Source: BRH-c25 sp035627615 (lineage in GTDB: Bacteria > Bacillota > Clostridia > Lutisporales > Lutisporaceae). Taken from it: 64,000 bases of DNA. A program made the translations under genes and the position numbers. The stretch covers positions 145,931-209,930 of the forward strand of contig DASPLL010000018.1 of NCBI GenBank assembly GCA_035627615.1, in the 5' to 3' direction. This document shows positions 52,261 through 60,973 of this stretch, piece after piece; position 1 is the stretch's first letter, and each line of letters begins with the position of its first letter. The notes below the pieces were generated by a model. That model made no database searches. It was not told the DNA's origin and saw nothing but the letters and a program-made list of their open reading frames with translations.

Positions 52261-52551
52261 ATGTCTACTAATCTGGCTGCCGGGAACACAAAAAAGCAAA
52301 AGCAGTTAAATAATGTTATAGGCAATATGTTAGGGAACCTGCAGGGTGCAGGGACAAGAGATGAAAATCAGGAATTCATAAATACCATCAATAAAGTAAA
52401 ACAGGATATGCTTGATGCGCAATGTTATTTTGACAGTGTCACAGCTCCTGATCTTGTAGACCATGCAATATTCAAGATGGAAGCTGCCAGAGCTCAATAC
52501 ATTTATCTTCTGAAGCTGGCTAAGGATAAGGGATTAAGTGTGAGAATATAA
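52261..52551 (+). CDS. DUF2508/YaaL family protein
   Basis: 96 residues; the helical INTINKVKQDMLDAQCYFDS core and LVDHAIFKMEAARAQYIYLL match the YaaL/DUF2508 protein usually coded between recR and bofA. Function unknown. ATG 52261 has GGAGGTG upstream. The N-terminal 40 residues are poorly conserved. Confidence 0.82.
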   Translation: MSTNLAAGNTKKQKQLNNVIGNMLGNLQGAGTRDENQEFINTINKVKQDMLDAQCYFDSVTAPDLVDHAIFKMEAARAQYIYLLKLAKDKGLSVRI

Positions 52552-52664
52552 TGTATGCAAGCGGAATAAGTGAATCACCAACAAAGGGATTTGTACAAAA
52601 TCAGTAATAAAATGAGAAAACAATAATATAAATAAGCTATAGATTAGTTGTTGAAGGGGGATTT

Positions 52665-52937
52665 ATGGTGCCGCAGATAGATGTTTTCTCAATACTGGCA
52701 ATTTTTCTTGCCATAGGTGCTGTCTACGTAATAGGGGTATTGCTTGTGCTTCCGATCAAGATAATTGTTAAGCTTGTGATAAATGGTATTGTAGGGGCGG
52801 TAGCGCTTTTTGTAATCAACATTTTTGGCGGATTCATAGGCCTTACTATAGGTATAAATCCAATTACTGCATTGATTGCCGGATTTTTAGGTATTCCCGG
52901 AATAATACTGCTCATATTTCTGAGGTATATTTTATAA
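52665..52937 (+). CDS. bofA: BofA family protein, pro-sigma-K processing inhibitor
   Basis: 90 residues, three hydrophobic segments, with LPIKIIVKLVINGIVGAVAL and the C-terminal GINPITALIAGFLGIPGII of BofA. Inhibits SpoIVFB in the outer forespore membrane. GGGGGAT precedes ATG 52665. Its last codon and stop are the first bases of the 104-base direct repeat. Confidence 0.93.
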   Translation: MVPQIDVFSILAIFLAIGAVYVIGVLLVLPIKIIVKLVINGIVGAVALFVINIFGGFIGLTIGINPITALIAGFLGIPGIILLIFLRYIL

Positions 52938-53146
52938 CGAGCAGGGGCACCAATTTCACCATAATTTATTATGCCCCGTAAGCGAGTTTCAAGAAAGGCT
53001 TCCTTGACCATTAGATTTTTTAGTTGAAGCCTTTCTTATAACGAGCAGGGGCATATATTCCACCTTGATTTGTCATGCCCCGTAAGCGAGTTTCAAGAAA
53101 GGCTTCCTTGACCATTAGATTTTTCAGTTGAAGCCTTTCTTATAAC
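52932..53146. repeat. Two tandem 104-base repeats with two hairpins each
   Basis: Copy 1 52932-53035, copy 2 53036-53139, then TTATAAC. Identity 95 of 104; eight of nine changes lie in the loop between GGGGCA and TGCCCC. A second hairpin in each copy: AAAGGCTTC ... GAAGCCTTT. Candidate duplicated small RNA or terminator module. Confidence 0.9.
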
Positions 53147-53223
53147 AGATAAAAAGTGGCGATCTCCTTATGCATAATATTAGATTTCTCCTTATAATTA
53201 TTAAATTGACTAAAAAATAACTA

Positions 53224-53272
53224 ACTACTTCCAACCATTGGGAGACATGGATAGAAGTAGTTATTATTTTTT
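53224..53272 (+). terminator. Hairpin before the nifJ promoter
   Basis: AACTACTTC ... GAAGTAGTT with flanking ATAA/TTAT, then T6. It probably insulates nifJ. Confidence 0.6.
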
Positions 53273-53293
53273 GACAATAGCAGTCCTTTTAGT

Positions 53294-53322
53294 TTGACAT
53301 TGCAATTAATGTTTACTATACT
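53294..53322 (+). promoter_or_regulatory. Sigma-A promoter of nifJ
   Basis: TTGACA, 17 bases, TATACT. The start is near 53330, about 50 bases before the ATG. Confidence 0.88.
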
Positions 53323-53381
53323 AAAGGTGGTAGTTTTTTAAAATATACCCACAATTTAATATTAATATAGGGGGTCTAGCT

Positions 53382-56300
53382 ATGGCTAAAAAAATGAAAA
53401 CGATGGATGGTAATGCAGCAGCCTCACATGTCGCTTATGCGTTTACAGATGTCGCTGCTATTTACCCAATAACTCCATCATCCACAATGGCTGAAAATGT
53501 TGACGAATGGTCTGCCCATGGAATGAAGAACATTTTCGGTCAGCAGGTAAAGGTTGTTGAGCTGCAGTCAGAAGGCGGAGCAGCCGGAGCTGTTCATGGT
53601 TCACTGGCATCAGGCGCATTAACCACAACCTTCACAGCATCACAGGGTTTACTGCTTATGATACCTAATATGTATAAGATCGCAGGGGAATTACTTCCTG
53701 GCGTATTCCATGTATCTGCCCGTGCATTGGCAAGCCACGCGCTTTCAATATTCGGCGATCATCAGGACGTTATGGCTACAAGACAGACAGGCTTCGCTAT
53801 GCTGGCTACCGGTTCAGTACAGGAAGTAATGGATCTGGGCGGCATCGCTCACCTGGCAGCAATTAAATCAAGAATTCCATTCGTACATTTCTTTGATGGC
53901 TTCAGAACTTCCAGCGAAGTTCAGAAGGTAGAAGTAATGGACTATGCAGATCTGGAAAGGCTTCTTGACAAGGAAGCATTGAACGAGTTCAGGAACAATG
54001 CCCTGAATCCGGAGCACCCGGTAGTCAGGGGTACTGCACAGAATCCTGATATATACTTCCAGGCAAGAGAAGCCTGCAACAAATATTATGACGCAGTACC
54101 GGACATAGTAGCAAGCTATATGGCTGAGATAAGCAAAATAACCGGTAGAGAGTACAAGCCCTTCAACTACTACGGAGCACCGGATGCAGAGAATATAATA
54201 GTTGCTATGGGTTCAGTAACAGATGTTGCAGAAGAGACTATAGACTATCTGATGGCAAGAGGCGAGAAGGTAGGAGTTGTAAAGGTACATCTCTACAGAC
54301 CATTCTCAGAGAAGTACTTTTTCGATGTTTTACCGAAGACAGTGAAGAGAATCGCAGTACTTGACAGGACAAAAGAGCCTGGAGCACTGGGAGAACCATT
54401 ATACCTTGATGTACGTTCAATGTTCTACAACAAGGAAAACGCTCCAATGATCGTTGGCGGAAGATTCGGACTTGGTTCCAAGGATACAACGCCTGCACAG
54501 ATCAAAGCTGTTTATGATAATTTGAAAGCAAGCAAGCCAAGAGATGGATTTACATTAGGTATAGTTGATGACGTAACAAATCTGTCCCTTGAAGTTAAGG
54601 AAAATATAAATGCAGCTCCTGAAGGAACAATAAGATGTAAGTTCTGGGGTTTGGGATCAGATGGTACGGTTGGAGCCAACAAGAGTGCAATAAAGATCAT
54701 AGGCGACAAGACAAATCTTTATGCGCAGGGCTACTTCGCATATGACTCCAAAAAGTCCGGCGGTGTAACAATTTCACATCTCAGGTTCGGCAAGAGGCCT
54801 ATTAAATCACCATATTTGATTGATGAAGCTGATTTTATCGCCTGCCACAACCAGGCATATGTCAATCAGTACGATGTTATAAAAGGCCTCAAGGATGAGG
54901 GTACCTTCGTATTGAACTGTAAATGGAGCGTAGAAGAGCTTGAAGAAAAGCTCCCTGCAAACATGAAGAAATATATAGCGGACCATAAGATCAAGTTCTA
55001 TATAATCAATGCTACTGACATAGCTGTAGAAATCGGTCTCGGAAACAGGATAAACATGATAATGCAGTCCGCATTCTTCAAGCTTGCAAATGTTATCCCG
55101 CTGGAAGACGCTGTTAATTACTTAAAGGGTGCAATAGAAAAATCCTACGGCAAAAAGGGCGAAGAAGTCGTTGCAATGAACTACAAGGCTGTTGATGCAG
55201 GAACAGACGCCCTGACAAAGGTAGAGGTTCCGGCAAGCTGGAGCGGTGCAAAAGAAGAAGCTGCGGCAGCAGCAGATGCTCCTGAGTTCATAAAGAAAGT
55301 ACTTATTCCTATGAACAGACAGGAAGGGGATTCACTCCCTGTAAGTATATTTGAAGATGCCGCCGACGGTGCCTTCCCGATGGGAACATCTGCTTACGAA
55401 AAGAGAGGTATAGCTGTATTTGTTCCAGAGTGGCAGAAGGAAAAATGCATACAGTGTAACCAGTGCTCCTTTGTATGTCCTCATGCTGCAATCAGACCGG
55501 TGCTTGTGAATGAAGAAGAAGGGAAGAAGGCTCCTGCAGGCTTTGAAACATCAAAGGTTACAGGCAAAGGCTTCGAGGGTCTCTCCTACAGGATGCAGGT
55601 CAGCCCGCTGGATTGCACAGGCTGCGGTAACTGCGCAGACATATGTCTTGCAAAGGAAAAGGCTCTTGTGATGAAGCCTCTTGAGACTCAGACAGAAAAG
55701 GAAATTCCTAACTGGAACTATGCAATGACAGTACCTGTTAAGGATAATATCGTATCAAAATCAACAGTTAAGGGAAGCCAGTTTGCACAGCCGTATCTCC
55801 AGTTCTCAGGCGCATGTGCAGGCTGCGGCGAAACTCCATATATAAAGGTTATAACACAGCTCTTCGGTGACAGAATGATGATAGCGAATGCAACAGGCTG
55901 CTCATCGATCTGGGGAGCTTCAGCACCATCGATGCCGTACTGCAAGGATGCCAATGGAAGAGGTCCTTCCTGGGCAAATTCTCTCTTCGAAGATAATGCT
56001 GAATACGGCTTTGGTATGGCAATGGGTGTAAAGCAAATAAGAGCAAAGCTTGCTGATTTAATGACAGAAGCCCTGACTCTTGATATTCCTCAGGAATACA
56101 AAGAAGCATTCAAGGCATGGCTGGATGGCAAGGAAGACGCAGATGCCAGCAAGGCAGCGACAGAGAAGATACTTCCTCTTGTCAGCAAAGCAAATGCTCT
56201 GAATGGTAGAGCAAAAGCAATTGCAGCTGAAGTGGCAGAGAAGAAAGACTATCTGGTAAAGAAATCAGTCTGGATACTCGGCGGAGACGGATGGGCTTAT

Positions 56301-56909
56301 GATATCGGTTACGGCGGACTTGACCATGTACTGGCATCAGGAGAAAACGTAAATGTACTGGTGTTCGATACAGAAGTTTACTCCAACACAGGCGGACAGT
56401 CCTCCAAATCAACACCTGTCGGTGCAGTTGCCAAATTTGCAGCTTCAGGTAAGAAGACAAAGAAGAAAGACCTTGGCATGATAGCCGCCACATACGGATA
56501 TGTATATGTTGCACAGGTTGGTATGGGAGCAGACAAGAACCAGTTCATGAAGGCAATACAGGAAGCTGAGAAGTATGAAGGACCATCCCTCATAATCGCT
56601 TATGCTCCATGTATAAACCACGGACTCAAGGAAGGCATGGGAAGAACCCAGGCCAACACTGCCCAGGCTGTAGACGCCGGATACTGGCACCTGTGGAGAT
56701 TCAATCCTGAGCTTAAGAAGGAAGGCAAGAATCCGTTCATACTTGACTCCAAGGAGCCAAAGACGAGCTTCAGAGACTTCCTGATGGATCAGGTAAGATA
56801 CACATCCCTTGTAGGAGCCTTCCCGGAAGAAGCAGAACAGCTTTTCACGAAAGCGGAGAAGGAAGCAAAAGAAAAATACGAAAACTACAAGAAGATGGCA
56901 CAAGCTTAG
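53382..56909 (+). CDS. nifJ: Pyruvate:ferredoxin (flavodoxin) oxidoreductase, single chain
   Basis: 1175 residues, the normal length. Domain order: alpha (MDGNAAASHVAYAFTDVAAI, YPITPSS), gamma, 2x[4Fe-4S] (CIQCNQCSFVCPHAAI, CTGCGNCADICLAKEKAL), then TPP domain (GCAGCGETPYIK, GGDGWAYDIGYGGLDHVLASG, NTGGQSSKSTP). Oxidatively decarboxylates pyruvate to acetyl-CoA with reduction of ferredoxin. TATGGGGGTC-like site upstream of ATG 53382. Confidence 0.97.
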   Translation: MAKKMKTMDGNAAASHVAYAFTDVAAIYPITPSSTMAENVDEWSAHGMKNIFGQQVKVVELQSEGGAAGAVHGSLASGALTTTFTASQGLLLMIPNMYKIAGELLPGVFHVSARALASHALSIFGDHQDVMATRQTGFAMLATGSVQEVMDLGGIAHLAAIKSRIPFVHFFDGFRTSSEVQKVEVMDYADLERLLDKEALNEFRNNALNPEHPVVRGTAQNPDIYFQAREACNKYYDAVPDIVASYMAEISKITGREYKPFNYYGAPDAENIIVAMGSVTDVAEETIDYLMARGEKVGVVKVHLYRPFSEKYFFDVLPKTVKRIAVLDRTKEPGALGEPLYLDVRSMFYNKENAPMIVGGRFGLGSKDTTPAQIKAVYDNLKASKPRDGFTLGIVDDVTNLSLEVKENINAAPEGTIRCKFWGLGSDGTVGANKSAIKIIGDKTNLYAQGYFAYDSKKSGGVTISHLRFGKRPIKSPYLIDEADFIACHNQAYVNQYDVIKGLKDEGTFVLNCKWSVEELEEKLPANMKKYIADHKIKFYIINATDIAVEIGLGNRINMIMQSAFFKLANVIPLEDAVNYLKGAIEKSYGKKGEEVVAMNYKAVDAGTDALTKVEVPASWSGAKEEAAAAADAPEFIKKVLIPMNRQEGDSLPVSIFEDAADGAFPMGTSAYEKRGIAVFVPEWQKEKCIQCNQCSFVCPHAAIRPVLVNEEEGKKAPAGFETSKVTGKGFEGLSYRMQVSPLDCTGCGNCADICLAKEKALVMKPLETQTEKEIPNWNYAMTVPVKDNIVSKSTVKGSQFAQPYLQFSGACAGCGETPYIKVITQLFGDRMMIANATGCSSIWGASAPSMPYCKDANGRGPSWANSLFEDNAEYGFGMAMGVKQIRAKLADLMTEALTLDIPQEYKEAFKAWLDGKEDADASKAATEKILPLVSKANALNGRAKAIAAEVAEKKDYLVKKSVWILGGDGWAYDIGYGGLDHVLASGENVNVLVFDTEVYSNTGGQSSKSTPVGAVAKFAASGKKTKKKDLGMIAATYGYVYVAQVGMGADKNQFMKAIQEAEKYEGPSLIIAYAPCINHGLKEGMGRTQANTAQAVDAGYWHLWRFNPELKKEGKNPFILDSKEPKTSFRDFLMDQVRYTSLVGAFPEEAEQLFTKAEKEAKEKYENYKKMAQA

Positions 56910-56919
56910 TAAATATACT

Positions 56920-56955
56920 AAGAACCGGTTGAAAATCAACCGGTTCTTTTTTTTA
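56920..56955 (+). terminator. nifJ terminator
   Basis: GAACCGGTTGA, short A loop, TCAACCGGTTC followed by T8. Confidence 0.93.
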
Positions 56956-56965
56956 CCATACATTC

Positions 56966-57013
56966 TTGACACTGGAAGAAAAATGGAATATTATTTAACT
57001 AACTAGTTAGTTA
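56966..57013 (+). promoter_or_regulatory. Promoter and palindromic operator of the TetR gene
   Basis: TTGACA (56966), 17 bases, TATTAT (56989-56994), then the perfect 18-base palindrome TAACTAACTAGTTAGTTA (56996-57013) over the start point. The arrangement fits self-repression. Confidence 0.85.
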
Positions 57014-57026
57014 TGGAGGATTACAT

Positions 57027-57665
57027 ATGAGGAAAAGAGATTCGGCCGAAACCAAGGAAAAAATACTGAGGACTGCAGAGCTCATATTCGCAGAAAAAGG
57101 CTTCGATGGTGCCAGGGTTGACGACATAGCAAAAAGAGCCGGTGTCAATAAGGCGCTTATCTACTATTATTTCAAAAGCAAGGATGAGATACTTAATGAG
57201 CTGTTTGAAACACTTATGGCGGACGGCAGCCAGGTACAAAATGATTCATTGACCTCCTATCCCGATTTGAGCCGGGAAGAAATATTCAGGGAGTTTTTTG
57301 AAAAAAGTTTGGATTACGCTGTAAAGCATAGGAGTCTTATTAAAATAGCGTTTATTGAATCCATGAAGACTGATTCAAAGCATCCTAAGCTGCTGGAAAG
57401 ATGTACGGCAATCATCGATAAGGAGGTGGAGCACATAAGGAAAGTATATGAAAGCAAGGGCCTTGCGTTTCCATATACCAGGAAGGATTTTGCCGCAATG
57501 GAGTTTTTTTTGGGGATCATGCCCATCTTCAACTATGCCGTATATTTTGACCGGCTGATGGAGCTTTATGAAATGAGTGAGATGGAATTAAAGGAGCAAT
57601 TTATCAAAGCTTTCAGGATGACGCATATGCAGAGCCATCAGAATAAGTATTGGGAAAAGCTATAG
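57027..57665 (+). CDS. TetR-family transcriptional regulator
   Basis: 212 residues. N-terminal helix-turn-helix: AETKEKILRTAELIFAEKGFDGA...VDDIAKRAGVNKALIYYYFKSKDE. C-terminal ligand domain is variable. GGAGG upstream of ATG 57027. Between nifJ and porGDAB, so it may control one or both; the operator palindrome at 56996 shows at least self-regulation. Confidence 0.93.
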   Translation: MRKRDSAETKEKILRTAELIFAEKGFDGARVDDIAKRAGVNKALIYYYFKSKDEILNELFETLMADGSQVQNDSLTSYPDLSREEIFREFFEKSLDYAVKHRSLIKIAFIESMKTDSKHPKLLERCTAIIDKEVEHIRKVYESKGLAFPYTRKDFAAMEFFLGIMPIFNYAVYFDRLMELYEMSEMELKEQFIKAFRMTHMQSHQNKYWEKL

Positions 57666-57750
57666 TCCGAATCATGTAATAAAAGAATAGTAAATAGTAC
57701 ACAATATTCAGGAAGAAAAAAACATATAAAAATCGAAGGGAGGAAAAATT

Positions 57751-58329
57751 TTGGGCAGGCTAGTAGAAATACGTTGGCATGGACGCGGCGGTCAGGGAGC
57801 GAAGACAGCTTCACTTCTTCTGGCTGATGCAGCTTTTAACACCGGGAAATATATTCAGGGTTTTCCTGAGTATGGCCCGGAAAGGATGGGTGCACCTATC
57901 ACAGCTTACAACAGGATAAGCGATGAAAGAATAAACATCCATTCAAACATTTATGAGCCGGATTATGTGGTTGTGGTTGATGAGACACTGATCTCGGCTA
58001 TAGATGTGACCGCGGGACTCAAGGAGACAGGGGCAATCATAATAAATACCGAGAAAGCGCCTGAGGAAGTAAAAAAGTATCTTAAGGGTTATAAGGGAAA
58101 GGTTTGTACCATTAATGCCAGAAAGATATCAGAAGAGACTATTGGCAAGAACTTTCCCAATACTCCCATGCTTGGTGCAGTTGTAAAAGTCGGTGATATA
58201 ATGGAGCAGGAAAAATTCCTTGAGGATATGAAGGATTCCTTTGCACATAAGTTCAAAACAAAGCCAGAGGTAATAGATGGGAATATGAAGGCTATCGAGC
58301 GTGCAATGCAGGAGGTGCAAGGGCTATGA
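57751..58329 (+). CDS. porG: 2-oxoacid (pyruvate):ferredoxin oxidoreductase, gamma subunit
   Basis: 192 residues. Starts TTG after GGGAGG; EIRWHGRGGQGAKTASLLLA, FPEYGPERMGAPITAY and EPDYVVVVDETLI are the gamma-subunit signatures. Overlaps porD by four bases (ATGA). Confidence 0.94.
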   Translation: MGRLVEIRWHGRGGQGAKTASLLLADAAFNTGKYIQGFPEYGPERMGAPITAYNRISDERINIHSNIYEPDYVVVVDETLISAIDVTAGLKETGAIIINTEKAPEEVKKYLKGYKGKVCTINARKISEETIGKNFPNTPMLGAVVKVGDIMEQEKFLEDMKDSFAHKFKTKPEVIDGNMKAIERAMQEVQGL

Positions 58330-58649
58330 GCAAAACAGCTAAAAAAATGACTCCTGAAACACCTTGGAAGGAAATAACTCCCGGAGGAGCCATATTTGAA
58401 TCAGGAAATGCAGAGGGCTATAAAACCGGTGACTGGAGATCCATGCGCCCTGTATGGATTGAGGAAAAGTGTACTCAGTGCATGCTCTGTCCGCCGACCT
58501 GTCCTGATACGGCCATTCCGGTGAAGGACAGCAAGAGGCTGGATTTTGATTATGATCACTGCAAAGGCTGTGGAGTATGTGTGAAGGCATGCCCTTTCGA
58601 TGCAATAGACTTTATTAAAGAAGAAGACAAGGAAGAACAGGAGGTGTAA
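58326..58649 (+). CDS. porD: 2-oxoacid:ferredoxin oxidoreductase, delta (ferredoxin) subunit
   Basis: 107 residues with two [4Fe-4S] motifs: CTQCMLCPPTCP and CKGCGVCVKACP. Carries electrons from the TPP site to ferredoxin. Order gamma-delta-alpha-beta is the standard one for archaeal-type POR. Confidence 0.95.
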   Translation: MSKTAKKMTPETPWKEITPGGAIFESGNAEGYKTGDWRSMRPVWIEEKCTQCMLCPPTCPDTAIPVKDSKRLDFDYDHCKGCGVCVKACPFDAIDFIKEEDKEEQEV

Positions 58650-58655
58650 GCGTAC

Positions 58656-59837
58656 ATGGCAATAAGGGAAAGATTATCCGGAAATGAAGCGGTAGCAGTT
58701 GCAATGAGGCAGATAAACCCTGATGTAGTCGCTGCATTTCCTATTACTCCATCAACGGAGATACCCCAGTATTTCTCTCAATTCGTATCTAATGGACAGG
58801 TACAGACCGAATTTGTGGCAGTGGAGTCAGAGCACAGTGCAATGTCTGCATGTGTTGGAGCACAGGCGGCCGGAGGCAGGACAATGACAGCGACCTCCGC
58901 CAACGGCTTGGCTCTTATGTGGGAGGTTCTGTATATAGCAGCAGCTATGAAGCTGCCGATAACCATGTCCTGTGTAAATAGAGCGCTTTCAGGGCCGCTG
59001 AACATCCATAACGATCACAGTGACTCAATGGGGGCGAGGGACTCAGGGTGGATCCAGCTTTACAGTGAGACAAACCAGGAAGCATACGATAACCTGATAC
59101 AGGCAGTGAGAATAGGGGAGCATCAGGATGTAATGCTTCCGGTGATGGTATGCCAGGATGGTTTTATAACTAGCCATGCTGTCGAAAACATAGAGCTTCT
59201 GGAGGATGACAAGGTCAAGGCCTTTGTGGGAGAATACAAGCCTGAACACTACCTTCTGAACTCCAAGGAGCAAATCGCGATGGGTCCTCTTGATCTCCCG
59301 GCACATTGTTTTGAGCATAAGCGCGAACAGGCCCAGGGGATGATGAACTCCAAGAAGGTCATACTTGATGTGGCGAAAGAATTTGAAAAGCTTACCGGAA
59401 GAAAATACAGCTATTTTGAAGAATATAAGCTTGACGATGCAGAAGTAGCGGTAGTCATAATAAACTCAACAGCCGGTACGGCAAAAACAGTAGTTGACAG
59501 CCTGAGGGAACAAGGAATCAAGGCAGGGCTCCTTAAAATCAGAGTCTTCAGACCTTTTCCGGAAGAAGAAGTTGCTAATGCCTTGAAAAAAGCGAAGGCA
59601 CTTGCAGTTATGGATAAGGCAGAAGGCTTTTCAGCAGTGGGTGGACCGCTGGGAGCTGAGGTAAAATCTGCGCTTTATGGAAGAGCGGAAGGAATCAAGG
59701 TTGTCAATTATATATATGGCCTAGGCGGTAGAGACGTAAGAGCTGATGATATTGAAAAGGTTTACAATGACCTGCTTTCAATACAGAAAACCGGTCAGGT
59801 AGGAGAAACATACAGATATGTAGGAGTTAGAGAATAG
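58656..59837 (+). CDS. porA: 2-oxoacid:ferredoxin oxidoreductase, alpha subunit
   Basis: 393 residues: AVAVAMRQINPDVVAAFPITPSTEIPQ at the start (split here by a few residues), GGRTMTATSANGLALMWEVL, RALSGPLNIHNDHSDSMGAR. The last block is pyruvate-type. ATG 58656 has GGAGGTG upstream. Confidence 0.95.
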   Translation: MAIRERLSGNEAVAVAMRQINPDVVAAFPITPSTEIPQYFSQFVSNGQVQTEFVAVESEHSAMSACVGAQAAGGRTMTATSANGLALMWEVLYIAAAMKLPITMSCVNRALSGPLNIHNDHSDSMGARDSGWIQLYSETNQEAYDNLIQAVRIGEHQDVMLPVMVCQDGFITSHAVENIELLEDDKVKAFVGEYKPEHYLLNSKEQIAMGPLDLPAHCFEHKREQAQGMMNSKKVILDVAKEFEKLTGRKYSYFEEYKLDDAEVAVVIINSTAGTAKTVVDSLREQGIKAGLLKIRVFRPFPEEEVANALKKAKALAVMDKAEGFSAVGGPLGAEVKSALYGRAEGIKVVNYIYGLGGRDVRADDIEKVYNDLLSIQKTGQVGETYRYVGVRE

Positions 59838-59851
59838 GAGGTGGATGATCT

Positions 59852-60790
59852 ATGGCATATAATCTTAAGCAGGTAATGAACAAACCGGATAGGCTGACCG
59901 GAGGACACAGAATGTGTGCAGGCTGCGGAGCACCGCCGGTTGTAAGGACAATATTGAGGGCATTGGAGCCGGAGCACCACGCAGTATGCGGTGCAGCTAC
60001 GGGGTGTCTGGAGGTATCTACCTTCCTTTATCCATATACAGCATGGAAGGATTCCTTTATACACAGTGCCTTTGAGAATGCAGGAGCTACCATAAGCGGT
60101 GTTGAGGCTGCCTATAATGCAATGAAAAGGAAGGGCAGATTGGATGACACATATAAATTCATAGCTTTTGGAGGAGACGGCGGAACTTACGATATAGGTC
60201 TGCAGTCGCTTTCCGGTGCAATGGAGAGAGGTCATGACATGGTATACGTATGCTATGATAATGAAGCATACATGAATACAGGGATTCAAAGGTCATCAGG
60301 AACACCCAAATATGCAGATACGACAACAAGTCCACAGGGTACTGTAATACCTGGAAAACAGCAGTTCAAAAAAGATTTGACAGCGGTGATGATTGCCCAT
60401 AATCTGCCTTACGTTGCGCAGTCCACACTGACTTCAAACTTTAAAGACCTTTATGAAAAAGCGGAAAAAGCTATATATACAAAGGGACCGGCATTTATGA
60501 ACGTACTTGCTCCTTGCCCAAGAGGCTGGCGGTACGATACTCCGATGCTTATGGAATTGTGCAAATTAGCTATGGATACCTGCATATGGCCTTTATACGA
60601 GGTCGAGAACGGAGTATGGAAGCTCAACTACAAACCGAAGAAGAAGCTTCCGGTCATTGAATATCTAAAGCCGCAAGGCAGATTCAAACACTTGTTCAGT
60701 GATGAAAACAAAAATCTCATTAATGATATTCAAGAAAGTATCGATAAAAGATGGGAAGAATTGCTGAGAAAATGCGGAGAAAGTTCTTAA
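59852..60790 (+). CDS. porB: 2-oxoacid:ferredoxin oxidoreductase, beta subunit (TPP)
   Basis: 312 residues. Cysteines in HRMCAGCGAPP and CGAATGC, TPP/Mg motif GGDGGTYDIGLQSLSGAME and NEAYMNTGIQRSSGTP. GGAGGTGG upstream. Last gene of the operon; terminator follows. With nifJ this cell has two pyruvate oxidoreductases. Confidence 0.95.
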   Translation: MAYNLKQVMNKPDRLTGGHRMCAGCGAPPVVRTILRALEPEHHAVCGAATGCLEVSTFLYPYTAWKDSFIHSAFENAGATISGVEAAYNAMKRKGRLDDTYKFIAFGGDGGTYDIGLQSLSGAMERGHDMVYVCYDNEAYMNTGIQRSSGTPKYADTTTSPQGTVIPGKQQFKKDLTAVMIAHNLPYVAQSTLTSNFKDLYEKAEKAIYTKGPAFMNVLAPCPRGWRYDTPMLMELCKLAMDTCIWPLYEVENGVWKLNYKPKKKLPVIEYLKPQGRFKHLFSDENKNLINDIQESIDKRWEELLRKCGESS

Positions 60791-60815
60791 AAACGTGCGA
60801 GAGCACGTTTTTATT
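60791..60815 (+). terminator. porB terminator
   Basis: AAACGTGC, loop GAGA, GCACGTTT and TTATTT; one base after the stop. Confidence 0.93.
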
Positions 60816-60973
60816 TATGTCAATACAAATTCAATAAATTACAATTTTTGCATAAATAAATCATATTTTGTTAACATATTAGTCGAAATGTTTTAAATAA
60901 AGTGCTATAATAAAATTTAAATAATTATTACATATAAACAGATAGAATTTATGCAGAAACAGGGAGGTATTAT

